From positions 1 through 41,472 of the forward strand of contig JASJCJ010000047.1 of NCBI GenBank assembly GCA_030066045.1: 41,472 nt of DNA, read 5' to 3'. The notes beneath the pieces are model-generated. The model made no database searches. It had not been told where the DNA came from and saw only the letters and a list, made by a program, of their open reading frames with translations. Below, in pieces: positions 6,787-15,128 of the stretch (position 1 is its first letter; each line of letters starts with the position of its first letter). The translations under genes and the position numbers were made by a program. The DNA is from Calothrix sp. MO_167.B12. GTDB lineage: Bacteria; Cyanobacteriota; Cyanobacteriia; Cyanobacteriales; Nostocaceae.

Positions 6787-8055
6787 ATGACTTCACTAAT
6801 TCCTCAAAATCTCAGCGTAGTCATCCGACCAGTGCAATATCGCGATCTGGATGGAATTGAAAGATTAACTCAAGAGTCATCGGCTGTCGAAGCTGAGAAA
6901 CAAGCTGATTGCGCCACAAGACAGGTACAACATCTGCGTCACTGGTATGGGATATTAAAATTTTTAAGCTGGTTCCCCAACCCCCTACAGCACCGACTTT
7001 GTACTTACGTAGCCGAACAAGGACGGAAGTTGTTGGGTGTAATTCAAGTTTCTCCTTTTAACCGCACCCGCAGTACTTGGCGGGTGGAGCGAGTAATGCT
7101 AGAAAGTGGTATCGATTGCCAAGGAATAGGTTCCCAGTTGCTACGCTACTGCTTTGAGTCATTACTGGAAGCGCGTACTTGGATACTGGAAGTAAATGTA
7201 AATGATAAAAATGCCTTAGCACTGTATCGCCGAAACGGGTTTCAGCGTTTGGCAGAAATGACCTACTGGGAAATTACCCCCGGCTTATTGGCAGATTTAG
7301 CCCAATCAGAGCCAGATTTACCCAATTTGCTACCCATAAGTAATGCTGATGCCCAATTACTATATCAGTTAGATACAGCTTCCATGCCTCCCCTAGTGAG
7401 GCAGGTTTTCGATCGCCAAACCCACGATTTTAAAACAAATTTGTTTGCCTCATTAACATCCAATATTCAGCAATGGTTGACAAAAATAGAGGTTGTCAGT
7501 GGCTATGTTTTTGAACCCCAGCGCAAAGCAGCAATTGGTTGTTTTGAAGTGAAGTTAGATCGTAAAGGGCAACAACCCCATGTTGCCAACCTCACAGTGC
7601 ATCCAGCATACACCTGGTTATATCCAGAATTAATTTCTCAACTGGCTCACATCGCTCAAGATTTTCCTCCCCAAACAATCCAATTAGCTTCTGCTGACTA
7701 TCAACCAGAAGGGGAAGAATATTTAGAACAAATAGGAGCTAACCGGATAGAGCATACTCTAATTATGTCCCGTTCGGTTTGGCATAAAGTCAGAGAATCA
7801 AGATTCGTATCTTTAGAAGGAATTCAGTTACCCGAAGTTCTCCAAGGATTACAGCCAGCCCGTAAGCCTATACCAGGGGGTATGTCATGGTCTCCCCGTA
7901 ATCAGCCAAAGCCTTCAGATCGACTGAACAAAAATAAACGTGTGCAAGACCATGTAAATTTTTCCTCTGACGGAACCACAGAACGGGCAGACTATAATCA
8001 CAATAGTGGAGAAACTGATACTCACTCAGAGCAGGTACATAAACATCAGGAGTAA
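6787..8055 (+). CDS. GNAT-family N-acetyltransferase
   Basis: The product has 422 residues. The N-terminal 160 contain a GNAT fold: VVIRPVQYRDLDGIERLTQ (first strand and helix), VERVMLESGIDCQGIGSQLL (acetyl-CoA pyrophosphate loop, here QGIGS), and LEVNVNDKNALALYRRNGF (the typical last helix with ALxLYxRxGF). A second, less clear GNAT-like half may span about 180-330. The last 70 residues (from about 350) are polar and low in hydrophobics, probably disordered. The substrate is unknown. The frame overlaps the longest possible ruvX frame, but the likely ruvX start lies 22 bases after this stop, so the two are probably co-transcribed. Confidence 0.8.
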   Translation: MTSLIPQNLSVVIRPVQYRDLDGIERLTQESSAVEAEKQADCATRQVQHLRHWYGILKFLSWFPNPLQHRLCTYVAEQGRKLLGVIQVSPFNRTRSTWRVERVMLESGIDCQGIGSQLLRYCFESLLEARTWILEVNVNDKNALALYRRNGFQRLAEMTYWEITPGLLADLAQSEPDLPNLLPISNADAQLLYQLDTASMPPLVRQVFDRQTHDFKTNLFASLTSNIQQWLTKIEVVSGYVFEPQRKAAIGCFEVKLDRKGQQPHVANLTVHPAYTWLYPELISQLAHIAQDFPPQTIQLASADYQPEGEEYLEQIGANRIEHTLIMSRSVWHKVRESRFVSLEGIQLPEVLQGLQPARKPIPGGMSWSPRNQPKPSDRLNKNKRVQDHVNFSSDGTTERADYNHNSGETDTHSEQVHKHQE

Positions 8056-8077
8056 ATATTTGCGGGAGCGGAATAAT

Positions 8078-8539
8078 TTGTCTACCACACCAAATAACCA
8101 GCGTCCACAACCATCATTTATTTCTGCCCTAGGTTTGGATGTGGGTCGTAAACGTATTGGCGTTGCAGGTTGTGATCGCACAGGTTTAATCGCCACGGGA
8201 ATTACTACCATTGAGCGTCAATCTTTTGTTCGGGATGTAGAACAAATCCGCACCTTAGTTGAACAGAGGGAAGTACAAACCCTAGTAGTCGGCTTACCAT
8301 ACTCTATGGATGGTTCTTTGGGCTTCCAAGCCCGTCAAACCCAAAAGTTTGCCAACAGACTTGCTAAAGCCTTGCAACTGCCCTTAGAGTATGTAGACGA
8401 GCGATTAACATCCTATCAAGCAGAACAAATGTTAATTGCCCAGAAAATTTCCCCATCCCGCAATAAGGGTTTAATCGATCGCAAGGCAGCTTCCTTAATT
8501 TTGCAACAATGGCTGGATAGTAAAAATCGCAGTAGCTAA
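8078..8539 (+). CDS. ruvX: Putative pre-16S rRNA nuclease / Holliday junction resolvase (YqgF/RuvX)
   Basis: From TTG 8078 the product has 153 residues, the usual size for YqgF. GLDVGRKRIGVAG (catalytic Asp near residue 21) is the RNase H-like first strand. VVGLPYSMDGS matches the conserved VVGLPxxMDG, and VDERLTSYQAE carries the conserved Asp-Glu-Arg. An in-frame ATG at 8006 would add 24 residues with no family resemblance and overlap the preceding gene. GGGAG at 8064-8068 places the ribosome 9 bases before TTG 8078. The family is linked to 16S rRNA 5' maturation in E. coli and was earlier proposed to resolve Holliday junctions. Confidence 0.9.
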   Translation: MSTTPNNQRPQPSFISALGLDVGRKRIGVAGCDRTGLIATGITTIERQSFVRDVEQIRTLVEQREVQTLVVGLPYSMDGSLGFQARQTQKFANRLAKALQLPLEYVDERLTSYQAEQMLIAQKISPSRNKGLIDRKAASLILQQWLDSKNRSS

Positions 8540-8873
8540 AGTAACACAACCATTGACCAAAAAATAGATTGGATACAAGCCCTGTAGATACCCCTACGGG
8601 GAAGCAAGTTACATCTGTGGAGAGTAAAAAATGAATCTATCGTTTGATTAGCCCTTCGATTCATCGATGGGGTAATAATTCTTCATTCTAAATTCGCTCA
8701 TTCTAAATTCTCCTTGACCGGGCGATCGCTCCTAGGAGCATGATATTCTGAAGTGGATTAGCCAGCAATCAAAGCAAATTAAACAACTATGTAATAGATA
8801 TAAATTGTTATTACATAGTCAATTTATTGCGTAAAATTGGTGGTAGTTTTCCAGTTGCAAGCAAATTTCGGTT
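8540..8873. other. Gene-free spacer upstream of the DUF3727 gene
   Basis: No coding frame was seen. It has one HIP1 site (near 8723) and a direct repeat of CATTCTAAATTC near 8682-8710. An inverted repeat close to the next gene is listed separately. Confidence 0.4.
8786..8819. promoter_or_regulatory. 11-bp perfect inverted repeat before the DUF3727 gene
   Basis: ACTATGTAATA (8786-8796) and TATTACATAGT (8809-8819) are exact inverted copies with a 12-base spacer, about 55 bases before ATG 8874. The position and AT-rich symmetric form suit an operator or leader hairpin. There is no T-run, so it is not a normal terminator. Confidence 0.4.
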
Positions 8874-9440
8874 ATGTTTTCCTCTCCGTTTTCCGACGAA
8901 AATGAACACGATCTGGGTGCCATCACTTTGACTGATGAGCAAGGAAGAAGTCTTGAATGCTACATTGAAGACTCCCTAGTGGTGGATGGACAAGAATATT
9001 TTTTACTACTTCCTAAAGACTCACCAGTAGAAATTTTTGCTTGGCGTACTGAAGGTGAAGAAGAAGCCATTTTGATTGAAGATGATGCTACAATTACTGA
9101 AATTTTTAGTACAGCCCAAGCCGTTCTCGCCGAACAGAACCTAGAACTGCAAGATACAGCTTATGCTCTGACAGTTGCAGGGGATTTACCTCCTGTAGAA
9201 GAAGCAGAAATTTTCACATTAGAGATTGAAGATGAAGAGGAGAATTTAGAGCCAGAGCAATTGCAATTACTTGCCAATTTTTATAATAAAGAACAAGAAT
9301 ATGCAATTTATACACCCCTCGATCCCCTACTATTCTTTGCCCAAAAATCTCCATCTGGTAAACCGGAATTACTCTCTCCAGAAGAGTTTCGTCAATTCCA
9401 GCCGATATTAGAAAAATATCTTTTTGATGAGGCAGAATAA
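8874..9440 (+). CDS. DUF3727 domain protein
   Basis: The product has 188 residues, strongly acidic, starting ENEHDLGAITLTDEQGRSLECYIEDSL and containing EYFLLLPKDSPVEIFAW. The C-terminal part (EEFRQFQPILEKYLFDEAE) is also acidic. The pattern matches cyanobacterial and plastid DUF3727 proteins, in which a DUF1292-like first half is followed by the DUF3727 region. I recall it frequently sitting between ruvX and the YqeG gene, as here. The role is unknown. No signal peptide or membrane helix is visible, so it is likely cytoplasmic. Confidence 0.75.
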   Translation: MFSSPFSDENEHDLGAITLTDEQGRSLECYIEDSLVVDGQEYFLLLPKDSPVEIFAWRTEGEEEAILIEDDATITEIFSTAQAVLAEQNLELQDTAYALTVAGDLPPVEEAEIFTLEIEDEEENLEPEQLQLLANFYNKEQEYAIYTPLDPLLFFAQKSPSGKPELLSPEEFRQFQPILEKYLFDEAE

Positions 9441-9525
9441 TATTGATCACTCAAAATTTAAATATTAAAAAATAAATTTTTAATTGGGAGTTTTGAGTAT
9501 TTATCTTTTTTACTTCATCATTTAA

Positions 9526-9558
9526 AAAATCTCCAACTTAATATTTGGAGATTTTGCA
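9526..9558 (+). terminator. Stem-loop terminator after the DUF3727 gene
   Basis: AAAATCTCCAA (9526-9536) pairs perfectly with TTGGAGATTTT (9545-9555) around an 8-base loop. The A-rich left and T-rich right sides could terminate in both directions. A weaker ACTCAAAA/TTTTGAGT pair (9449-9498) precedes it. Confidence 0.6.
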
Positions 9559-9626
9559 TGCCATAAATAATGATCCAGTTGCAAAAAAAGAAAAAGCTAG
9601 CTAAATTCTGACTAAATGACTTTGAG

Positions 9627-10187
9627 ATGATGACTTGGACACAACTATTACAACCGGATTTGATTTTAGAAGGTTCAGTATTAAACTTGACACCAGCAAT
9701 GGTGGAAAACTATAAATTGCGGGGCTTAGTATTAGATGTTGATGAAACATTAGTACCAATTACAGTTTCCCAAGCATCTGAGGAATTGCAGAATTGGGTA
9801 GAGCAAATGCGTACTTCTGTATCTCTATGGTTAGTCAGCAATAATCTCAGCGAATCTCGAATTGGTAGTATCGCCGATTCCCTTAATTTACCCTACTATC
9901 TAGGTGCAGCCAAGCCCTCTCGACGCAAAATTAGGGAAGCACTCACACAGATGGATTTACCCGTCGAGGAAGTGGGAATGGTTGGCGATCGCTTATTCAC
10001 TGATGTTGTCGCTGGTAATCGTTTGGGGATGTTTACGATTTTTGTTGAACCCATTATCCACCCAGACGCTCATCTGCGTACCCATCCCATACGTAACTTG
10101 GAAGTCTGGGTCTCGGAAATCCTGGGAGCCTCAATCTCTCCCCAGAAACAAAGAGTGACAAAGATTTACAAATCTTCAGGAAAGTAA
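9627..10187 (+). CDS. YqeG-family HAD IIIA-type phosphatase
   Basis: The protein has 186 residues. GLVLDVDETLVP (Asp37, Asp39) is the HAD motif I with the nucleophile and acid/base aspartates. LWLVSNN is motif II, KPSRRKIREAL supplies the motif III Lys, and MVGDRLFTDVVAGN is motif IV. The size and the FVEPIIHPDAH stretch fit the YqeG / GEP4-like group. GEP4 is a mitochondrial phosphatidylglycerophosphate phosphatase, so a role in phosphatidylglycerol synthesis is possible but not proven for bacterial members. A second ATG follows the first directly. Confidence 0.85.
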   Translation: MMTWTQLLQPDLILEGSVLNLTPAMVENYKLRGLVLDVDETLVPITVSQASEELQNWVEQMRTSVSLWLVSNNLSESRIGSIADSLNLPYYLGAAKPSRRKIREALTQMDLPVEEVGMVGDRLFTDVVAGNRLGMFTIFVEPIIHPDAHLRTHPIRNLEVWVSEILGASISPQKQRVTKIYKSSGK

Positions 10188-10249
10188 ATCTAAAAAAAAA
10201 ATTAAGAAACCAGAATTATTGGTAAAAATCGGAGATTATGATAATTAAT

Positions 10250-10348
10250 AACATGGGGTCACTTAAATATAGACCCTAGACATAGTAAATAGTTATAAAC
10301 CATCAAAGCGTCGCCCTTCACCAATAGAAGGAGCGGCGCTTTGTTAAT
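10250..10348 (+). ncRNA. Candidate small RNA unit A: GGGTC...GACCC motif plus GC hairpin
   Basis: GGGTCACTTAAATATAGACCC (10256-10276) is a small stem-loop motif. About 27 bases later comes a long hairpin where CAAAGCGTCGC (10304-10314) pairs with GCGGCGCTTTG (10333-10343), extended inwards by CTTC/GAAG. The motif returns 215 bases downstream with a different terminal hairpin (unit B). The hairpin may also serve as the YqeG terminator, since it lies 117 bases after that stop. Confidence 0.45.
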
Positions 10349-10381
10349 ATTTGGTAATAGAAAGATTAAGAAAAAATAAAG

Positions 10382-10552
10382 TTGACAACTATCACTTGGA
10401 AACTCTATCTTAAGGTAGATCACATTATTTTTGTGTGTGATAAATTAATAATATAAACTAACGTTTTTCAAAGCCGGGTCAGCTAAATATAGACCCTAAA
10501 TATAAATTACATAAGCACCTACCTCTGTTTAAATAGAGGTAGGTGCTTTATA
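10382..10552 (+). ncRNA. Candidate small RNA unit B: promoter-like sequence, GGGTC...GACCC motif, perfect 14-bp hairpin
   Basis: TTGACA at 10382-10387 is followed, 18 bases on, by TATCTT, a possible sigma-70 type promoter. GGGTCAGCTAAATATAGACCC (about 10476-10497) repeats the motif of unit A almost exactly. AAGCACCTACCTCT (10513-10526) then pairs perfectly with AGAGGTAGGTGCTT (10535-10548). The two units share the motif but not the hairpin sequence, so the motif is the conserved part. It could be a tandem small RNA pair or a leader of proB, whose ATG is 69 bases after the hairpin. Confidence 0.45.
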
Positions 10553-10616
10553 ATTTATGCCTGGGTTCTGACTGTTTTCTCAACGTATAATCGTAACCAG
10601 GAATATACCTTGCTCC

Positions 10617-11732
10617 ATGCCATCAACTATCGTAGTTAAAATCGGAACTTCCAGTCTGACACAGCCAGAAACAGGACAGTTAGCACTTTCGACCATTGCA
10701 ACCTTAGCAGAAACCCTATCTGATCTACGACGCAACAATTATGGCGTGATTTTGGTTTCCTCTGGTGCAGTTGGTGTCGGTTGTGCCCGTTTGGGGTTAA
10801 CAGAACGACCCAAAAGTATTACTATCAAACAAGCGATCGCAGCTGTGGGACAAGGTCGGTTAATGCGGGTATATGACGATTTATTTACCACCCTCCAACA
10901 ACCTATAGCCCAAGTTTTATTAACTCGTAGCGATTTAGTGCAACGTAGCCGTTATTTGAATATCTACAATACCTTACAAGAGTTGTTGGCATTGGGAGTG
11001 ATTCCCGTTGTGAATGAGAATGATACTGTCGCCGTGGATGAGTTAAAATTCGGCGATAATGATACCCTTTCAGCCTTAGTTGCCAGTTTAGTAGAAGCAG
11101 ACAAGCTATTTTTACTCACCGATGTAGATCGACTATACTCCGCAGACCCCCGGCATGTAGCTGATGCTCAACCGATTACATTAGTTAGTAATATTCAGGA
11201 ATTAAACGCCTTACAGATAGAAACGGGTAATTCTGGTTCCCAATGGGGTACGGGGGGAATGGCAACTAAAATTGCAGCAGCGAGAATTGCTAGTAGTGCG
11301 GGAGTGCGAACCATTATTACAGAAGGACGTAATCCCCGGAACATAGAAAAAATCTTACAAGGGGAAACCATTGGCACTCATTTTGAACCCCATCCCGAAC
11401 CCACATCTGCTCGTAAACGGTGGATCGCTTACGGTTTACTACCTGGTGGTAAATTATATTTAGATCCTGGGGCAGTATTAGCCATTTCCCAATCGGGTAA
11501 ATCATTATTAGCCGCTGGTATTACCACAGTCGAAGGAAAATTTGAGACCCAGGATGGGGTACAATTGTGCGATCGCAACGGTAATGAAATTGCCAGAGGA
11601 CTGGTTAACTACAATAGTCAAGAACTAGAAAAAATTCGTGGGTGTAGTTCTAGTGACATTCCTGCCATTCTTGGTTATGAAGGTCCAGAAACAGTGATTC
11701 ACAGAGATAATTTGGTTTTAACTGCTGTGTAA
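10617..11732 (+). CDS. proB: Glutamate 5-kinase
   Basis: ProB phosphorylates L-glutamate to gamma-glutamyl phosphate, the first step of proline synthesis. The 371-residue product has the amino-acid-kinase domain ([10 protein letters not shown] at 6-15, [59 protein letters not shown]) and, from about residue 280, a PUA domain ([22 protein letters not shown]). This matches the full-length E. coli-type enzyme, in which proline feedback-inhibits the kinase domain. proA is not adjacent. The gene stands alone behind the hairpin units described above. Confidence 0.97.
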   Translation: MPSTIVVKIGTSSLTQPETGQLALSTIATLAETLSDLRRNNYGVILVSSGAVGVGCARLGLTERPKSITIKQAIAAVGQGRLMRVYDDLFTTLQQPIAQVLLTRSDLVQRSRYLNIYNTLQELLALGVIPVVNENDTVAVDELKFGDNDTLSALVASLVEADKLFLLTDVDRLYSADPRHVADAQPITLVSNIQELNALQIETGNSGSQWGTGGMATKIAAARIASSAGVRTIITEGRNPRNIEKILQGETIGTHFEPHPEPTSARKRWIAYGLLPGGKLYLDPGAVLAISQSGKSLLAAGITTVEGKFETQDGVQLCDRNGNEIARGLVNYNSQELEKIRGCSSSDIPAILGYEGPETVIHRDNLVLTAV

Positions 11733-11879
11733 GTTCACGATATTTCCATAAGTAGCCATCATCAACTGCGTACACCAGGAAGCATGAAAAATTTATTTAA
11801 TCCCCCTTGCTCCCTGCTCGGGCGCTCCTCTGCTTTTTCAAGTCAGGTAGGCATAATTAGTTACTTTTTTTAATAACTA

Positions 11880-11993
11880 ATATCAAATCCGATAGCATCT
11901 GAATGATAAAAAACCGCAAAGACGCAAAGGACGCAAAGGAAGAGGAAGAGAGAGAGTAACTGAAATAATTCCGATACAAACGGAAACGATATA
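11880..11993. repeat. Dispersed inverted-repeat element (ATATCAAATCCG family), copy in reverse orientation
   Basis: The ends are ATATCAAATCCGATAGCATC and, read on the other strand, ATATCGTTTCCGTTTGTATCGGAATTATT. The core is AACCGCAAAGACGCAAAGG. The same ends and core, in the opposite direction, appear at 27256-27383. There is no coding capacity. It fills much of the 420-base gap between proB and the next gene, where nothing else was seen. Confidence 0.6.
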
Positions 11994-12154
11994 AAATCTC
12001 ATCATTAGCCTTCTTTATATTCTCATTTAATATTAATCTTTTTAATTTAATATTAATCAAAGTCTCACTCAAGATTAATCTAGAAAAATAATATTGCATT
12101 CATCATATTGAATGTACACATTAAATATAGTTTTGAGCAGCAGAGAATACAGAG

Positions 12155-12484
12155 ATGAAAATTAATAATCAAGTTGATGTGCCAATAGTTCTCGCCGGAA
12201 GATATAAAATTAAGCCAGAAAAAAGAGAACGTTTTTTAGAACTTGCTCAAGCTGGAGTAGAACCTACTAGAAAAGAATCAGGTAATATCAGCTATAGTTT
12301 TTACGAAGAAGCTGGGGTAAAGAACTCATTTATCTATTTTGAAGAGTGGCAAAGTAGAGAGGCATTGGCAGAACATTTAAATCAGCCTTATATCGTTCCT
12401 CTATTAAAGGAGTTCCCAGAAATGGTAGATGGAGAAGTAGATGTGAGAATTTATGATATAGAGGCTATAACTTATGGGCTATGA
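12155..12484 (+). CDS. Antibiotic biosynthesis monooxygenase (ABM) domain protein, quinol monooxygenase-like
   Basis: The product has 109 residues with an ABM ferredoxin-like fold pattern: VVLAGRYKIKPEKRERFLEL, TRKESGNISYSFYEEAG, SFIYFEEWQSREALAEHLNQP and a final strand. Typical members are small dimeric heme- or cofactor-free oxygenases such as YgiN, or have no known activity. No partner gene is obvious: the next gene is an exported amidohydrolase 219 bases away on the same strand. A specific substrate cannot be given. Confidence 0.75.
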   Translation: MKINNQVDVPIVLAGRYKIKPEKRERFLELAQAGVEPTRKESGNISYSFYEEAGVKNSFIYFEEWQSREALAEHLNQPYIVPLLKEFPEMVDGEVDVRIYDIEAITYGL

Positions 12485-12703
12485 TTAATATGAAACTCAT
12501 TAAGCAAGTTATATGCTATCAATTATCAGATTTAAATAATAGATAAATACGATATTATCTATTTATAAATTTGTAAAACTGATATCTTTTATTTGCTTTT
12601 AGCAATAGATCTACGAGAGATTTAATAGCGAATTTATTTGATTTTTCAGCATTTAATTTATGTTGAATATACATTTAATCTTCAAGAAAATGGAACTAAC
12701 ATT

Positions 12704-14671
12704 ATGTTTGGTAATAGTCCCATAGCCAGAAGAAATTTTATTAAGTTAGCCATCGCATCAGGGGTATCCACTTACTTTCTCACTTCATGCCTCCAGTCTG
12801 AAGATACAGTAATTAATGAAAATACAAAAGCCGATTTAATCCTCAGAAATGGGCGTATTGCCACACAGGATCAGCGCCGTTCCTTTGCTGAAGCTGTGGC
12901 TATAACTAATGGTAAATTTATTGCTGTGGGTACAGATAAGGAGGTGATGGCATATAAAGGCGATCGCACCAAGGTCATTGATGTGAAGGGTAAAACAGTT
13001 ATTCCTGGTATTAATGACACCCACACCCATTTGATTCGTGGTGGACTCAATTATAATATGGAGTTGCGTTGGGATGGCGTTCCATCTTTAGCTGATGCCC
13101 TGAGAATGCTGAGAGAACAGGCGTTACGGACACCTGCACCACAGTGGGTAAGAGTCATCGGTGGTTGGTCAGAGTTTCAGTTTGCCGAACGCCGGATGCC
13201 GACTCTAGATGAAATTAATGCAGTTTCTCAAGATGTTCCGGTCTTTATTCTCCATCTTTACGACCGGGCTTTGCTTAACCGTGCAGCACTCCGTGCCCTA
13301 GGAATTGACAAAAGTAGTGTAGCTCCCCAAGGCTCAACTATTCAACGGGATAGTAAAGGAAATCCCACAGGGTTAATCATTGCTCAACCGAATGCAGCCA
13401 TTCTCTATGCTTCCATCGGGCAAGGACCAAAACTGAGTCCAGAGGATCAAATTAATTCCAGTCGTCACTACATGCGAGAAATGAACCGCTTAGGTATTAC
13501 TAGTGTCATAGATGCTGGTGGTGGCGGACAAAATTTTCCAGAAGATTATCAAATTATCGATCGCCTTCATCAAGAAGGTTTGCTAACAGTTCGTATTGCC
13601 TACAATTTATTTACCCAAAGACCGGGGAAAGAGATAGATGATTTTAGTAACTGGACTAAAATTACCGACCCTGGGAAAGGAGATGATTTCTATCGTCTCA
13701 ATGGTGCAGGGGAACTCTTAGTTTACTCTGCTGGTGACTTTGAAGATTTCACAGAACCCCGCCCAGAATTACCCCAAAATATGGAAGCCAATTTGAAATC
13801 AGTGGTAAAACTGCTAGCTGAAAAACGTTGGCCCTTCCGTCTGCATGGCACCTATGATCAATCTATCAGCCGTTTCCTGAACATCTTTGAAGAAGTCAAT
13901 CGCGAGGTTCCTTTTAACGGAATGCATTGGATTTTAGACCATGCTGAAACCATTACAGACAAAAATATAGAACGGGTGCAAGCATTGGGTGGAGGTATTG
14001 CGGTTCAGCATCGCATGGCTTATCAAGGAGAGTATTTTCTCAATAGATACGGTAAAAAATTAACCGAACGTACTCCTCCAATCAAAAAGATGTTAGCAAT
14101 GGGAGTTCCGGTAAGTTCTGGTACTGATGGAACGCGGGTTGCAAGTTATAACCCTTGGGTTGGTCTTTACTGGCTCGTCAGCGGTAAAACTGTAGGTGGA
14201 ACTAGCCTGTACCCAGAAGCCAATCGTTTTGATCGCATGGAAGCCTTGAGACTATATACAGCCAACGCAGGCTGGTTCTCAAATCAAGAAGGAGTAAAAG
14301 GCGCGATCGCACCAGGTCAGTTAGCTGATATAGTTGTTCTATCTGAGGATTATTTCTCAATACCTGAAGAACGCATCCGGGGTTTGGAATCTGTTCTAAC
14401 TATTGTTGACGGTAAACCTGTGTATGCCGCCGGTGAATTTAAAGACCTCGCACCACCACCATTACCAGTTAGTCCCGATTGGTCACCAGTTAAGTATTAC
14501 GGTGGAGACCAAAATTCTCGGGTGATTACTAAAGTCTCCCATTTACCTTCCCATGTAGGTTGTTGCACCCCAGTTCAAAATTTTGCTGGTAAGAATTCAC
14601 CCATATCCCTCAGTAGTGCTGGTAGTTTATCTGGGTTATGGGGAAATCTTGGTTGTGCATGTTCTTTCTAA
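12704..14671 (+). CDS. Tat-exported YtcJ-like amidohydrolase (Amidohydro_3)
   Basis: From ATG 12704 the product has 655 residues. It starts with a twin-arginine signal (ARRNFIKLAIASG, Arg9-Arg10) and a lipobox-like LTSC ending at Cys29, so it is probably a folded, exported lipoprotein. An upstream in-frame start at 12638 would put 22 residues before this signal and is less likely. The amidohydrolase core follows: NDTHTHL (metal ligands His107 and His109), LDHAETI, SSGTDGTRV and GAIAPGQLADIVVL. YtcJ-type enzymes hydrolyse amide bonds, with unknown natural substrates. The C-terminal tail is unusual, with two cysteine pairs (GCCTP and GCACSF). Confidence 0.85.
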   Translation: MFGNSPIARRNFIKLAIASGVSTYFLTSCLQSEDTVINENTKADLILRNGRIATQDQRRSFAEAVAITNGKFIAVGTDKEVMAYKGDRTKVIDVKGKTVIPGINDTHTHLIRGGLNYNMELRWDGVPSLADALRMLREQALRTPAPQWVRVIGGWSEFQFAERRMPTLDEINAVSQDVPVFILHLYDRALLNRAALRALGIDKSSVAPQGSTIQRDSKGNPTGLIIAQPNAAILYASIGQGPKLSPEDQINSSRHYMREMNRLGITSVIDAGGGGQNFPEDYQIIDRLHQEGLLTVRIAYNLFTQRPGKEIDDFSNWTKITDPGKGDDFYRLNGAGELLVYSAGDFEDFTEPRPELPQNMEANLKSVVKLLAEKRWPFRLHGTYDQSISRFLNIFEEVNREVPFNGMHWILDHAETITDKNIERVQALGGGIAVQHRMAYQGEYFLNRYGKKLTERTPPIKKMLAMGVPVSSGTDGTRVASYNPWVGLYWLVSGKTVGGTSLYPEANRFDRMEALRLYTANAGWFSNQEGVKGAIAPGQLADIVVLSEDYFSIPEERIRGLESVLTIVDGKPVYAAGEFKDLAPPPLPVSPDWSPVKYYGGDQNSRVITKVSHLPSHVGCCTPVQNFAGKNSPISLSSAGSLSGLWGNLGCACSF

Positions 14672-14673
14672 AA

Positions 14674-14838
14674 GAGCATCCCAAATGTGTAAATTTATTT
14701 TTTTGTAGCGCGGGATTCTAGCCCGCTTCCTGAAAATTAGGGATTTTGTAGTGTGGGCTTCTAGCCCGCTTCCTGGAAATTAGGAAGCTTTCCGGCTCCC
14801 ACTACACATTTGATTTTTGCAAAATTGGGATGCTCCCC
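14674..14838. repeat. MITE-like element, copy 2 (GGGAGCATCCCAA family)
   Basis: It begins GAGCATCCCAAATGTG and ends CAAAATTGGGATGCTCCCC, inverted to each other. The interior carries GCGGGATTCTAGCCCGCTTCCTG and a second copy of CTAGCCCGCTTCCTG, so this copy has its own tandem core. It starts almost directly after the amidohydrolase stop and may affect its 3' end. Confidence 0.7.
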
Positions 14839-15128
14839 TATGTACAAAGTACACCAGAATAAATGAAATAAGGTTTTTCAGGTTTTTCCCTCCTGCCTTA
14901 TTTCAAGTCATTCCCTCACGAAAAAATCCCACAAACAGGCATGAAAATGCTTTGTGACTAACTCCTCAAGGGCGCACGCAATGCGCCCCTACTCCGCGCT
15001 GATTAACTATTTTCAAGCTAGTCCCCCACAGTCAAATCCCACACCTAAGCTGTCAACTAACAACTAACAACTAACAACTAACAACCATTTTCTAGCTAGT
15101 CCTCCATACAATAATCTCACTAAGTACC
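14839..15128. other. Spacer with heptad tandem repeat upstream of the tyrosinase gene
   Basis: CAACTAA heptads repeat about five times at 15052-15086. TTTTCAAGCTAGTCCCCCA near 15009 and TTTTCTAGCTAGTCCTCCA near 15088 are a degenerate direct repeat. No gene was seen. Confidence 0.4.

Noticed and set aside
10188-10616. Known riboswitch before proB
   Set aside because: No recognised aptamer core was found; only the duplicated motif and hairpins, reported as a candidate.
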